Shown piece after piece: positions 7,638 to 16,635 of a DNA stretch of 64,000 bases (positions within the stretch are counted from its first letter, which is position 1; each line of letters starts with the position of its first letter). The position numbers were made by a program, and so were the translations under genes. The stretch is from the NCBI GenBank assembly GCA_964007875.1, contig CAXGAH010000002.1, positions 124,001 to 188,000 on the forward strand. The letters are read 5' to 3'. The notes below the pieces were generated by a model. It made no database searches, was not told the origin of the DNA, and was given only the letters and a program-made list of their open reading frames with translations. This DNA is from UBA1275 sp002323515 (lineage in GTDB: Bacteria > Bacteroidota > Rhodothermia > Balneolales > Balneolaceae).

Positions 7638-8648
7638 CTATTTGTAGCCATTTGGGTTTTCATTTTGCCACTTCCAGCTATCCTTACACATCTCCACAAT
7701 ACCCTTTTCAGCTATCCAGTTTAATTCTCGCTTAGCTTTTGAAGAATCTGCAAAACAAGTAGCTACATCACCGGGTCTACGCGCACTAATTTTGTAGGGA
7801 ATAGGTTGACCAGTTGCTTGTTGGAATGCCTGAACCAATTCTAATACACTGGTGCCATTTCCAGTTCCAAGATTATACACATGGGATCCGGCTAAATCAA
7901 TTAAAGCATCTAAGGCTTTTACATGTCCCATCGCTAAGTCAACGACATGAATGTAATCACGTACCCCAGTACCGTCAACAGTATCGTAATCATTACCAAA
8001 AATAGAGAGTTTTTCTCTACGGCCAGCAGCTACTTGGGTTATGTAAGGCATTAAGTTATTGGGGATTCCTTGCGGGTCCTCTCCAATTCTTCCTGAAGCA
8101 TGCGCACCTACCGGATTAAAGTACCGTAACAAAGCCACTGAAGCTCCATCAAAGGTGGTAATCCAATCATTTAATATATACTCAATAAATAATTTGGTTC
8201 TGCCGTAAGGATTGGTTGCAGATAATGACGCAGTTTCGGGTATTGGGTTGGATTTTGCTAATCCATACACGGTCGCTGATGAACTAAAAACGAGATGTTT
8301 AACAGAAAACGCTTGCATAAGCTTACAAAGTACAAGTGTGGACCTAATATTATTATCATAGTATCTAAGGGGTTGTTCCACCGATTCACCCACTGCTTTA
8401 AGTCCAGCAAAGTGAATGACCGCCTCTATAAAGTGCTCTGAAAATACTTTTTTTATCTCAGCTTCATTAATTAGGTCAATGGCATAGAAGGGGATATTTT
8501 TACCTGTTAGTTCTTCCACTTGCTTTAAAGACTCAATATGTGAGTTAACTAGGTTGTCTACTACCACTACCTTATGGCCTTGGTTTAGTAGCTCTATGCA
8601 GGTATGACTTCCTATATATCCGGCTCCACCGGTAACTAAAATGGTCAT
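7638..8648 (-). CDS. galE: UDP-glucose 4-epimerase
   Basis: Cytoplasmic NAD-dependent short-chain dehydrogenase/epimerase interconverting UDP-glucose and UDP-galactose for polysaccharide synthesis. Seen: the Rossmann GGAGYIG at 7-13, the catalytic SSSATVYG segment at 122-129 and YGRTK (Y148, K152) in the standard spacing; length 336 aa is typical of GalE. It is the third gene of a chained unit: its ATG overlaps the stop of the preceding orphan gene by 4 nt (ATGA), so translation is probably coupled. A UDP-GlcNAc epimerase specificity cannot be excluded. Confidence 0.93.
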   Translation of the reverse strand: MTILVTGGAGYIGSHTCIELLNQGHKVVVVDNLVNSHIESLKQVEELTGKNIPFYAIDLINEAEIKKVFSEHFIEAVIHFAGLKAVGESVEQPLRYYDNNIRSTLVLCKLMQAFSVKHLVFSSSATVYGLAKSNPIPETASLSATNPYGRTKLFIEYILNDWITTFDGASVALLRYFNPVGAHASGRIGEDPQGIPNNLMPYITQVAAGRREKLSIFGNDYDTVDGTGVRDYIHVVDLAMGHVKALDALIDLAGSHVYNLGTGNGTSVLELVQAFQQATGQPIPYKISARRPGDVATCFADSSKAKRELNWIAEKGIVEMCKDSWKWQNENPNGYK

Positions 8649-9178
8649 TCTTTCGGGTTGATGGTTACCGTTATTAGTTTACTCATTGAATTAAAGTACG
8701 CACGTTTCTCAGTAAATGAAAAACCATTACTGTAGAGGCAAATTCGATAATTTCCCAAGTTTATTAGTAGCTGTAGTGGTTCCTGTTGGTATTCTCCAAA
8801 TATCCCAACATTACGAGCTATGTTTTGTTTTATCCCAAATTTCAATAGCCACCACATGGGTAAAAACGGAATGGGTTTGTAATAGCTTATACCTTCTTTT
8901 AATTCAAGGGAAACTATATCATTCCAAGCTAACATGATTCCATACTGTCTATTGGATTTATTGAACAGCACAAAAATACCATTTTCATAGCGCTGAATAG
9001 TAGCTTTGGCATCCTCAGGAATATCCGTCGAAAGGGTGTTGGGAAGAGTTAAATCTTCTATGAAATAACCCCCTGATCCGGTAACAGTTAGCAATTTTCC
9101 GGGTTCTTTGAACGGATTCCCTAGATAAGCTTGAACAATATCTAGGTCATTTAACTCTTTTTCGGAACAATACTGCAT
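8645..9178 (-). CDS. Hypothetical protein, galE/thioesterase-linked
   Basis: I do not recognise this 177-residue protein. It has no signal peptide or clear membrane helix; the most hydrophobic part is around KPIPFLPMWWLLKF (about 101-114). The composition (many beta-prone aromatic stretches and NGxF/GNY turns) suggests a compact mostly-beta soluble protein. Its start overlaps the stop of the thioesterase gene by one base (TAATG) and its stop overlaps galE's start by four (ATGA), so the three are almost certainly one translationally coupled transcript. That coupling supports it being real. Confidence 0.8.
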   Translation of the reverse strand: MQYCSEKELNDLDIVQAYLGNPFKEPGKLLTVTGSGGYFIEDLTLPNTLSTDIPEDAKATIQRYENGIFVLFNKSNRQYGIMLAWNDIVSLELKEGISYYKPIPFLPMWWLLKFGIKQNIARNVGIFGEYQQEPLQLLINLGNYRICLYSNGFSFTEKRAYFNSMSKLITVTINPKE

Positions 9179-9546
9179 TATTCTACAGGTTCTGTAATGC
9201 CATGTGCCTTTGGCCGACCATGTTCATCAACATGAACAAACACTATTTTTTCAATTGTGATAATCGTTTTTTCACTGAATTTGGTTCGAACCTCACACCG
9301 AACGGTGATGGAAGTAGTTCCAAAATTTACTGTTTCCATCCCAATTTGAATCACATCGCCCAATTCCCCAGAGTGAACAAAATTTATCTCAGATATATAT
9401 TTAGTGACAATGTTTTTTTTACCCAGCTGGCATGCAACAAAAATAGCGGCTTCTTCATCTATCCAACTTAAGACCGCTCCACCGAACAAAGTGCCATTGT
9501 TATTCAAGTCTTGAGGTTTAATTATTTTTCTACTATAAAATTGCAT
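9178..9546 (-). CDS. Acyl-CoA thioesterase, hotdog fold
   Basis: Predicted YciA/BFIT-type acyl-CoA hydrolase of 122 aa. Seen: the family block NNNGTLFGGAVLSWID, with the likely catalytic Asp at residue 30, followed by a beta-rich half ending HVDEHGRPKAHG. It is cytoplasmic with no signal peptide. It is the first gene of the unit with the orphan gene and galE, with 93 nt separating it from the divergent recC. Substrate chain length is not predictable. Confidence 0.88.
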   Translation of the reverse strand: MQFYSRKIIKPQDLNNNGTLFGGAVLSWIDEEAAIFVACQLGKKNIVTKYISEINFVHSGELGDVIQIGMETVNFGTTSITVRCEVRTKFSEKTIITIEKIVFVHVDEHGRPKAHGITEPVE

Positions 9547-9639
9547 AAAAAAATATATTTTGTTATATAATAAAGAGTAAATAAGTGCAAACTCAAATTA
9601 CGTGAAAATGCGTTATAAAACCCATTTCTTTTAGCATTT

Positions 9640-12600
9640 ATGCTCAAATACATTGAATCTGCGAATCCATATGAGCTTATAGATTATCTCATTGAGGCCT
9701 ATCCTGTTAGCGATCGTCCTTTTCTTGCACCATGGATTGTGGTTCCAAACAGAGAATTCCAAGAGTGGATAGATCGTGAGATTGCTAAGAAAGTGGGTAG
9801 TAGTCCTCATTTCAATTTTGTCTTCCCTATTGAGTTTATTTGGAAATTATATCGGCTTATCGAGCCAGATTTACCCAAAAAATTACCCACTGACCTGCAT
9901 GCTCTTAGTTTTAAAATTTTTGAACTACTCGCCAATAATGAACAGGTGAAATCATTGTTTGGCGAATTCCAAGATCATTCGCACCGTTTTGCATTGGCAG
10001 TTCAACTTGCAGATGTATTTGATCAATACATTAATGTCCGACCTCATATGCTTTTTGAGTGGGAAGATTCCGTTTCCGATTCAGACTTTGGTATTGACTA
10101 CGTATCCGATGCAACAATACATTCTGTTACCCAAACAAATTTCTATCCGAATGCATCTCCAAATGCCCAAATCCCTGATATTTCAGATGGGAAAAAAACT
10201 CAGAAATTCATTGGTTCGCCAAAAAGATTAGAAGGGTACATTCAGTTTCAAAAAAAACTTTGGCAGTCCTTGAACAGCGTATTTGATCGAGGTCATATCC
10301 TTAAATGGTCAAGAATACAGATTTATAAAAATTGGTTGAAACAGCTAATAAACCCTGATATAGAGAAAAAACTACCAGCTGATATTTTCTTTGTTGGGGA
10401 AAGAGATTGGAATCGCTTGTTAGTGGAGAGTGTAAAGCTAATTAGCCGACATACGAATGTACACGTGGTGAATTATCCTGAATTAGAAAACGATATTTCC
10501 CCTAAAACTGAAAAGGACTTGAATAGAATGCCATCCGAGCCAAAACAAATAGGGTTTAGTTTTGGGGCAGAACAGAATTTCATCTCGCATTTAGCTGAAA
10601 AATGGAGGGAAAACGGTAAATTTTCTCTTTATTTGCATGCATTAAGGAGGAACAGTATGGCCTCCCAAACAGCTAATATTGTGCCTAAAGATCATTGGTT
10701 CAAATTGTCTAAAATACTATCTATACCTGGTTCAATACACGCTTGTCATTCCATAAAAAGAGAGGTAGAAGTATTAAAAGATGATTTATTGCATTTCCTA
10801 AATACATCTGAAGCAATCGATTTGAGTGAAATCGGCATTTTGGTTCCCGATGTTGAAGCTTATTCGCCTATTATTAAACAGGTGTTTGCCCAAGAACCCA
10901 TCATACCTGTGTACCTGTATGATGGGCAAGAACGTCCACTTCAAGATAGTTTTTTAGCCTTGCTAGATTTGGCGTATAACGATTGTAAAATGAGTGATTT
11001 GATGGACGTACTCACCGATCCTAACATCATGGAAAGTTATGGATTCGATGAATCCGAATTGGGTACGATTAGGGATTGGATAGTCAGTGACAACATACAT
11101 TTTGGACTAGTTAATTCTCATAAGTACTGTTTATCGAATGCCTTAACGTCATGGTGGAGAGGTTATTTTGTAGAACACCGAAGTTTTACACATCAACCCG
11201 AAATCTCTCCCTCTAAAAGAGTAAAAAATTCCGATCAATTGTCTACTCTTTCCAAGCTACAAATACTTTACGATGAGATGCTAGATTTAGTTGTTTCACC
11301 AGAAGCCGAACGGCTTAACATGGAGTGGTTAGCGATCTTACAAGAACATTTTGTTCGGATATTTAAGGATAGCGCCGGCTCAAATCCTCGCGGATACAAT
11401 TGGGTAATTCACTGGTTTGAACAACTTTCAGAGGAACTAACTTATGCGTCGACCTCTGTTAGCTATGCGGTATTTATGGGCTGGTTCCGTAATGTACTTG
11501 TGCAAAAGCAGGATCATTCATCATCTTTTGGAACCGGTGTGTTAGTGAGTAGTTATATCCCAAACCGACTATTGCCATTTTCGTATACAGCCATGCTGGG
11601 CTTAAATGAACGTGAATTTCCTGGTAATCCGCAGCGTCCTGTTTTTGACCTCATCCATCAGCAGCCTTTAGAGGGAGAACGGCAGCGGAAAAAAGACACA
11701 TCTCGCTTATTCATAGAGCGGTTGGCTCTCACTAAATCTCAATATTTCTTAAGCTATATTGGCAGGGATGCACACACTAATTCTGAGAAAAATCCCTCCC
11801 CACTCATTACCCAGTTACGCTATCTTCACAAAGGGGTTAAATCTACTCAAAAAGGGAAAACTATTTCCCAGGATAGCAGTAACAAAGCCGCTTTAACTTT
11901 TCATGAACATCGCTTACATGCCTTTGCTAAACCGTATTTTAGCCAGAAAGAGGAAAAAAATTCATTTAATAAAGAGCATTATCAGCAATGTTGTTCACTA
12001 TATGGTGATTTAGAATCCTCTAAACATACTTTTTTTGTGGATACTACCTTAGTATTAAATGGCTCGAGCAGTGCTATAACCGCTACAATGGAGTCTGAAA
12101 GTCAAGGGCAATCAAAGATTGACCTAGATGATTTGATACGGTTTTACACGCATCCAACTAGGTTTTACCTTGAAACGACATTGCATTTGCAAGATTCTTA
12201 CGCTCCCTTGGTCGTTCAGGATTATGAGAGTTATACTGTGGAGGGTTTGGACAAGTATGAAGTTAAGCTTCATATTTGGGAGGCTTTGGAGGAAGGGGTA
12301 GGGTCCAAAAAGTGTTATGAGTATCTACGGAGCATTAAAGTAGTACCCCCACATTCAACCTATTACCCGGTCTTTGAAGAATTATTTGATCAACTTCAGC
12401 AATTTTATTCACAGGTTAAAGTTAGCATTCAAGGCTTAGAATTGAGGTCTTTAGCCTTAAGCACTTATACCCATAGTTTGGAAGGCCAACTACCGATTTT
12501 AAGCAGTGGTGAATTCAAGGAATACCGATTGGGTAGGCTTCAGGCAAAGCATAAAGTGGCATTCTTTGTAAAACATCTTTTGAAGGCTGCCACTGGTTCC

Positions 12601-13002
12601 GAAGAAGGATCCGACTATTTTTATATCGGAAAAAAAAACTCAGCCTTACATTTAGCACCAATACGCCCTGAGATAGCTCAGCAGCAATTAGAACAGTTGA
12701 TACATTGGTATGTGAACGCTATGCAGTCTAAAGAGTCCTTGATATTTTTCCCTGAAAGTTCACTAAGCTACGTTGAGGCGCTATATAAAAAAGGGGACGA
12801 GCTCTATGCACTTGGAAAAGCAATGTCGATTTGGAAACAGAAAAATAAGTCATACGGGTATCCTGGGGAGGGAGAAGATCTTTGGAACAATATAAGTTGG
12901 TTTGATGAAGATCCCTTAGCCACCCAAGCCTTTCAGGATAATAGTCATACCTTTTGGGCAAATTGGATGGATATTGCTACTAAAAAAGTGCTGGAGGGTT
13001 AA
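9640..13002 (+). CDS. recC: Exodeoxyribonuclease V subunit gamma (RecC)
   Basis: Chi-recognising, catalytically degenerate helicase-like subunit of RecBCD, which processes double-strand ends and loads RecA. Evidence: a 1120-residue protein (E. coli RecC is about the same length) with RecC-type blocks such as PWIVVPNREFQEWI near the N-terminus and YTAMLGLNEREFPGNPQRPVFD in the middle, the latter typical of RecC around its helicase-like domain. It sits directly before recB (3 nt gap) and recD. The start ATG at 9640 has no obvious Shine-Dalgarno. Whether it recognises E. coli Chi or another octamer cannot be read from sequence alone. Confidence 0.92.
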   Translation: MLKYIESANPYELIDYLIEAYPVSDRPFLAPWIVVPNREFQEWIDREIAKKVGSSPHFNFVFPIEFIWKLYRLIEPDLPKKLPTDLHALSFKIFELLANNEQVKSLFGEFQDHSHRFALAVQLADVFDQYINVRPHMLFEWEDSVSDSDFGIDYVSDATIHSVTQTNFYPNASPNAQIPDISDGKKTQKFIGSPKRLEGYIQFQKKLWQSLNSVFDRGHILKWSRIQIYKNWLKQLINPDIEKKLPADIFFVGERDWNRLLVESVKLISRHTNVHVVNYPELENDISPKTEKDLNRMPSEPKQIGFSFGAEQNFISHLAEKWRENGKFSLYLHALRRNSMASQTANIVPKDHWFKLSKILSIPGSIHACHSIKREVEVLKDDLLHFLNTSEAIDLSEIGILVPDVEAYSPIIKQVFAQEPIIPVYLYDGQERPLQDSFLALLDLAYNDCKMSDLMDVLTDPNIMESYGFDESELGTIRDWIVSDNIHFGLVNSHKYCLSNALTSWWRGYFVEHRSFTHQPEISPSKRVKNSDQLSTLSKLQILYDEMLDLVVSPEAERLNMEWLAILQEHFVRIFKDSAGSNPRGYNWVIHWFEQLSEELTYASTSVSYAVFMGWFRNVLVQKQDHSSSFGTGVLVSSYIPNRLLPFSYTAMLGLNEREFPGNPQRPVFDLIHQQPLEGERQRKKDTSRLFIERLALTKSQYFLSYIGRDAHTNSEKNPSPLITQLRYLHKGVKSTQKGKTISQDSSNKAALTFHEHRLHAFAKPYFSQKEEKNSFNKEHYQQCCSLYGDLESSKHTFFVDTTLVLNGSSSAITATMESESQGQSKIDLDDLIRFYTHPTRFYLETTLHLQDSYAPLVVQDYESYTVEGLDKYEVKLHIWEALEEGVGSKKCYEYLRSIKVVPPHSTYYPVFEELFDQLQQFYSQVKVSIQGLELRSLALSTYTHSLEGQLPILSSGEFKEYRLGRLQAKHKVAFFVKHLLKAATGSEEGSDYFYIGKKNSALHLAPIRPEIAQQQLEQLIHWYVNAMQSKESLIFFPESSLSYVEALYKKGDELYALGKAMSIWKQKNKSYGYPGEGEDLWNNISWFDEDPLATQAFQDNSHTFWANWMDIATKKVLEG
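12993..12998 (+). promoter_or_regulatory. recB: Strong ribosome binding site of recB
   Basis: GGAGGG ends 7 nt before the recB ATG at 13006 and lies inside the last codons of recC. Strong Shine-Dalgarno sequences are rare in this window, so it is worth marking. Confidence 0.55.
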
Positions 13003-13005
13003 TAT

Positions 13006-16000
13006 ATGGAGCATTTTGATGTCACTCAGGCGCCATTAGAGGGCGTTCACTTAGTTGAGGCGAATGCAGGCACAGGCAAAACATTCAATATCAGTTCCTT
13101 GATGGTTCGTTTGATTGCAGAGGGTGCACTGGATCTGAAAAATATTTTAGTGCTCACCTTTACCGAAGCGGCCACCACAGAGTTAAGGGTTCGTATTCAG
13201 CATCGCTGCAGGGAAGTATTGGAGCTTTTTGAAGCAGAAGCAACTGAAAAAACGGAGGAGGACAACTTTCTAGTTTATTGTAAAACCCGCTATGAACAGG
13301 ATCCTGAAGCTCAGAAACGTCTGCAAGAAGCAGTGACCACCTTTGATGAGGCCAACATTTCAACCATTCACGGTTTTTGCCAAGGGCTATTGAGATCATA
13401 TCCTTTTCAGTTTGATGTGCGCCCCGATTTTGAATTATTACCTAATCCATCCCTGTTCATTTTGGAAGTTATTAGAGAATTTTGGAGAGTGTTTTATGCC
13501 CAAACTGACCATCGAATGATTCAACGAATGCAGCAAATATTTTCGGAGTTGGGAAAGGGGATGAACAGTCCTGAAAAAGTGTATGATGTATTGAAAGATG
13601 CGTTTCAAAGTGAGCATGAATTGCATCCCTCGCATCCTCTTTGGATTTCCTACCAAGAGGATTCTAATGGTAATATAAGTTTGCAAAGGTTGGCTGATTT
13701 TTTGGAAACAGCAGAGCGTACCAAAAAAGCTAAGGCCGATTATATTGAAGCCGATTGGCATAAGGAATTACAGCATATTATAACACAGTATTGGGTCGTT
13801 CAAATTCGAGACAACATACGCGCTGAAAAAGAAAGCAAGGGATTGTTAGATTATGACGATCTTATCCTTATTGTATCAAAGGGTATCCAAGAAGCGAATG
13901 AGGACTTCATTCAATTGGTCCGGTCAGAATATAGAGTAGCGCTGATTGATGAATTTCAAGATACCAACGAGGATCAATTTGCAATTTTTAAACGGCTGTA
14001 CACTAATTCAGGAACGTTATATCTAATTGGTGATCCCAAGCAGGCTATTTATAATTTTAGAGGGGCGGATATCCACACCTATATGGGAGCTCGTGATTGG
14101 GTACCGGCAAAAAATCGATATAAGTTATCCTATAATTATAGGTCCAATCCCGAACTACTTAGCTTTACGAATGATTTGTTTTCACGTGCTCAGGATAACG
14201 ACCCTTTTATCATAAAGATAGATTACCAAGATAGTCTGCATCCTTCTCAAAAAAGTAACAGTAGGGACAGCATTAATCAGAATCAGGCTAGTTCGGAATT
14301 GCATTATTCAAATCATATCTGGATTCAAAAGAACCAAGATTTCTACCGAATTCATCCCATTCAAATGGTAGGGATCGAAGGAGATGGGGTCGAAGAAACT
14401 AATGAGGCCATAAAACAAGATGTGGTTCGAAGGATTAAAGAATTACTCGATAGCCAATTGATTCGTACCTCGACCTCCTCTGAGCAATGGGATGTCAAGC
14501 CATTCAAAGCATCCGACATAGCTATTTTGGTGCACAAAAATAGGGATGCTCATGATATTCAGAAGCAACTTAAATTGCAGGGTATTGAAGCCATTATAAA
14601 TAGTCAGCAATCCATTTTCACTACCGAAGAAGCTCAATACATCCTCCAGTGGTTACAAGTTATTCAAGACCCTAGTAAGGAGCGGCTAATCAATACGATT
14701 TTAGCACACCGTTTATCGGTTCTGAATGCAATGGAACTGCAGAAATTACAAACTAACGATACGCGATGGGCAAGGATTATGGAACAGATCCAACAGGCTC
14801 ATACATCACTCAGTAAGCAAAAAATACATAGCCTACTTCAAACGCTTCTTCAGAGCTTGGGTATTTGGTCGGCTTGGACCCAATTAGATGATTTCGAGCG
14901 TGTTATTACAAACATAGAGCACTTATTTGAGATTATAAACACATTGCAGCAGGCCAGCTGGATGGGTGTTTCTTCATTGATCAATTATCTACACGCTCAA
15001 TCTACTGAAGAAGAGGACGAGCTGGTTCTTGATGAGGATGTTATCCGGTTGAATACCGATGAGGATATGGTTCATATAATTACCGCTCATCGTAGTAAAG
15101 GCCTTCAGTATCCGGTTGTTTTTTGCCCATATTCCTCGTCTGGACGAGGTTTTGAGCTAACCAATAAAATTACCAAGTACCGCAAGGATAATAAGCAAAT
15201 GATCGATCTTAGGATGGCATCCAGGTCGAAAGAGATTCACTTAGAGTCCGCTATTCCTATGGTTACGGAGGAAATAGCCAGTAATATTCGGCTTTGTTAT
15301 GTTTCTATAACCAGAGCCGAATCCGTATGTTTTTTATACACTTACACCGGTGCTCGTGGTTGGAATTCAGGCTTATTAGCCTCTCAAATGGATAAAACAG
15401 AACTCATTGAATCTATTGATGAAAAACTTATAAAGCCTAGAACGAAAAATTTACCTGCCGATGGGCTTGCTAAACAAGAGATGAGTCGATTGATGGAGAG
15501 GTTTGCTGCAAATAATGCGCATTATAATGAGCCAGTGGACCAATCGGCACGTTGGTATAATCGGCTATTGCAGGAATCTCAAGATTTAGTACAAACCACA
15601 GTCGTTCAATCAACTCAAGAGCTTAATTATGCCTCCTTTGAACGAGATGAAATAGTTAATAACTATGAACAAGTACATTCCTACAGTTCAATTAAGCGGT
15701 TAAAGGAGCGTTTTAGTGAGGGCGCAAATGCCTTTACTGCTAACTCCTTAGATGCGGCCAAAGACTATCAGGATTTCAATGGTTTAGCAGATGATTTAGC
15801 TGAAAACGCATCGTTTGATCAGGCAGCGCTTGATCAGGAGATAAAGCAAACCACAAAAATCCCAGGGGGGACAGAATTAGGTGGTTTTTATCATAAAATG
15901 ATGGAGGATTTGCTAGAAAAGTGGTGCTTGAATGAGTTCGATTATAAAGAATGGGTTATGTTAGGAGCCAAAAGTTTTGGACTAAATCTCCATCAGCAAC

Positions 16001-16635
16001 GACAGTTTTTTTGGTGGGTAGATAGGATGATGAGGGTTCCCTTAGTCAATGGTTTATCACTTTCAGCACTTAAAAAAGATCAATTAATAATTGAGAAACC
16101 ATTTTTCTTGTCCGTTAAGCCTTATCAGGTTGATGCATTGTACAACCTAATTCGGTCCAAAGAAGGATTTAAAATGCCACCATTGCATTCAGATCAAAGT
16201 CAACTTAATGATCTATACCAAGATAATGATCTACTCCAAGGTTTATTGACGGATGGAACGCCTTCGTTTGATTCCATACCAGCAGGCTTCTTAAAAGGCT
16301 TCATCGATCTTAGCTTTGAATATGAGGATAAGTATTACATCTTGGATTATAAGACTAATATTTTGCAAGGAAACAATGCCTATTGCTCTGACTCGTTGAA
16401 TAATCAGATGATTAAACTGTCCTATGATATTCAAGGTCACTTGTACAGTTTGGCCATGCATAAATTCTTAGCTACCTGTAAGTATAATTACTCCTATCAA
16501 AAACATTTTGGTGGATATTTTTATGTGTTTGTACGAGGACTCTCTACCGATAATCAGACGAATGGGGTACATTTTTATCGCCCTTCAGAACAACGAATGA
16601 AGACTATGGAGGTGATAGTAAATGGTAAGCAATAA
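13006..16635 (+). CDS. recB: Exodeoxyribonuclease V subunit beta (RecB)
   Basis: SF1A 3'-5' helicase plus nuclease of the RecBCD complex. Seen: Walker A AGTGKT at 21-26, motif Ia LTFTEAATTELR, motif II DEFQDT near 314-319, GDPKQAIYNFRGAD, and the C-terminal lambda-exonuclease-like domain. Its nuclease residues are H963, D1101, D1114 and K1116 (DYKTN). The spacings D-13-D and D-2-K are identical to E. coli RecB D1067/D1080/K1082, so the nuclease looks active. Length 1209 aa. It is preceded by a GGAGGG site and overlaps recD by 14 nt. Confidence 0.96.
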   Translation: MEHFDVTQAPLEGVHLVEANAGTGKTFNISSLMVRLIAEGALDLKNILVLTFTEAATTELRVRIQHRCREVLELFEAEATEKTEEDNFLVYCKTRYEQDPEAQKRLQEAVTTFDEANISTIHGFCQGLLRSYPFQFDVRPDFELLPNPSLFILEVIREFWRVFYAQTDHRMIQRMQQIFSELGKGMNSPEKVYDVLKDAFQSEHELHPSHPLWISYQEDSNGNISLQRLADFLETAERTKKAKADYIEADWHKELQHIITQYWVVQIRDNIRAEKESKGLLDYDDLILIVSKGIQEANEDFIQLVRSEYRVALIDEFQDTNEDQFAIFKRLYTNSGTLYLIGDPKQAIYNFRGADIHTYMGARDWVPAKNRYKLSYNYRSNPELLSFTNDLFSRAQDNDPFIIKIDYQDSLHPSQKSNSRDSINQNQASSELHYSNHIWIQKNQDFYRIHPIQMVGIEGDGVEETNEAIKQDVVRRIKELLDSQLIRTSTSSEQWDVKPFKASDIAILVHKNRDAHDIQKQLKLQGIEAIINSQQSIFTTEEAQYILQWLQVIQDPSKERLINTILAHRLSVLNAMELQKLQTNDTRWARIMEQIQQAHTSLSKQKIHSLLQTLLQSLGIWSAWTQLDDFERVITNIEHLFEIINTLQQASWMGVSSLINYLHAQSTEEEDELVLDEDVIRLNTDEDMVHIITAHRSKGLQYPVVFCPYSSSGRGFELTNKITKYRKDNKQMIDLRMASRSKEIHLESAIPMVTEEIASNIRLCYVSITRAESVCFLYTYTGARGWNSGLLASQMDKTELIESIDEKLIKPRTKNLPADGLAKQEMSRLMERFAANNAHYNEPVDQSARWYNRLLQESQDLVQTTVVQSTQELNYASFERDEIVNNYEQVHSYSSIKRLKERFSEGANAFTANSLDAAKDYQDFNGLADDLAENASFDQAALDQEIKQTTKIPGGTELGGFYHKMMEDLLEKWCLNEFDYKEWVMLGAKSFGLNLHQQRQFFWWVDRMMRVPLVNGLSLSALKKDQLIIEKPFFLSVKPYQVDALYNLIRSKEGFKMPPLHSDQSQLNDLYQDNDLLQGLLTDGTPSFDSIPAGFLKGFIDLSFEYEDKYYILDYKTNILQGNNAYCSDSLNNQMIKLSYDIQGHLYSLAMHKFLATCKYNYSYQKHFGGYFYVFVRGLSTDNQTNGVHFYRPSEQRMKTMEVIVNGKQ
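16608..16616 (+). promoter_or_regulatory. recD: Full-length Shine-Dalgarno of recD
   Basis: GGAGGTGAT, a nine-base match to the canonical 16S rRNA 3' tail, lies in the recB C-terminal codons (reading MEVI) and ends 5 nt before the recD ATG at 16622. It fixes the recD start and suggests reinitiation or coupled translation across the 14-nt overlap. Confidence 0.7.
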
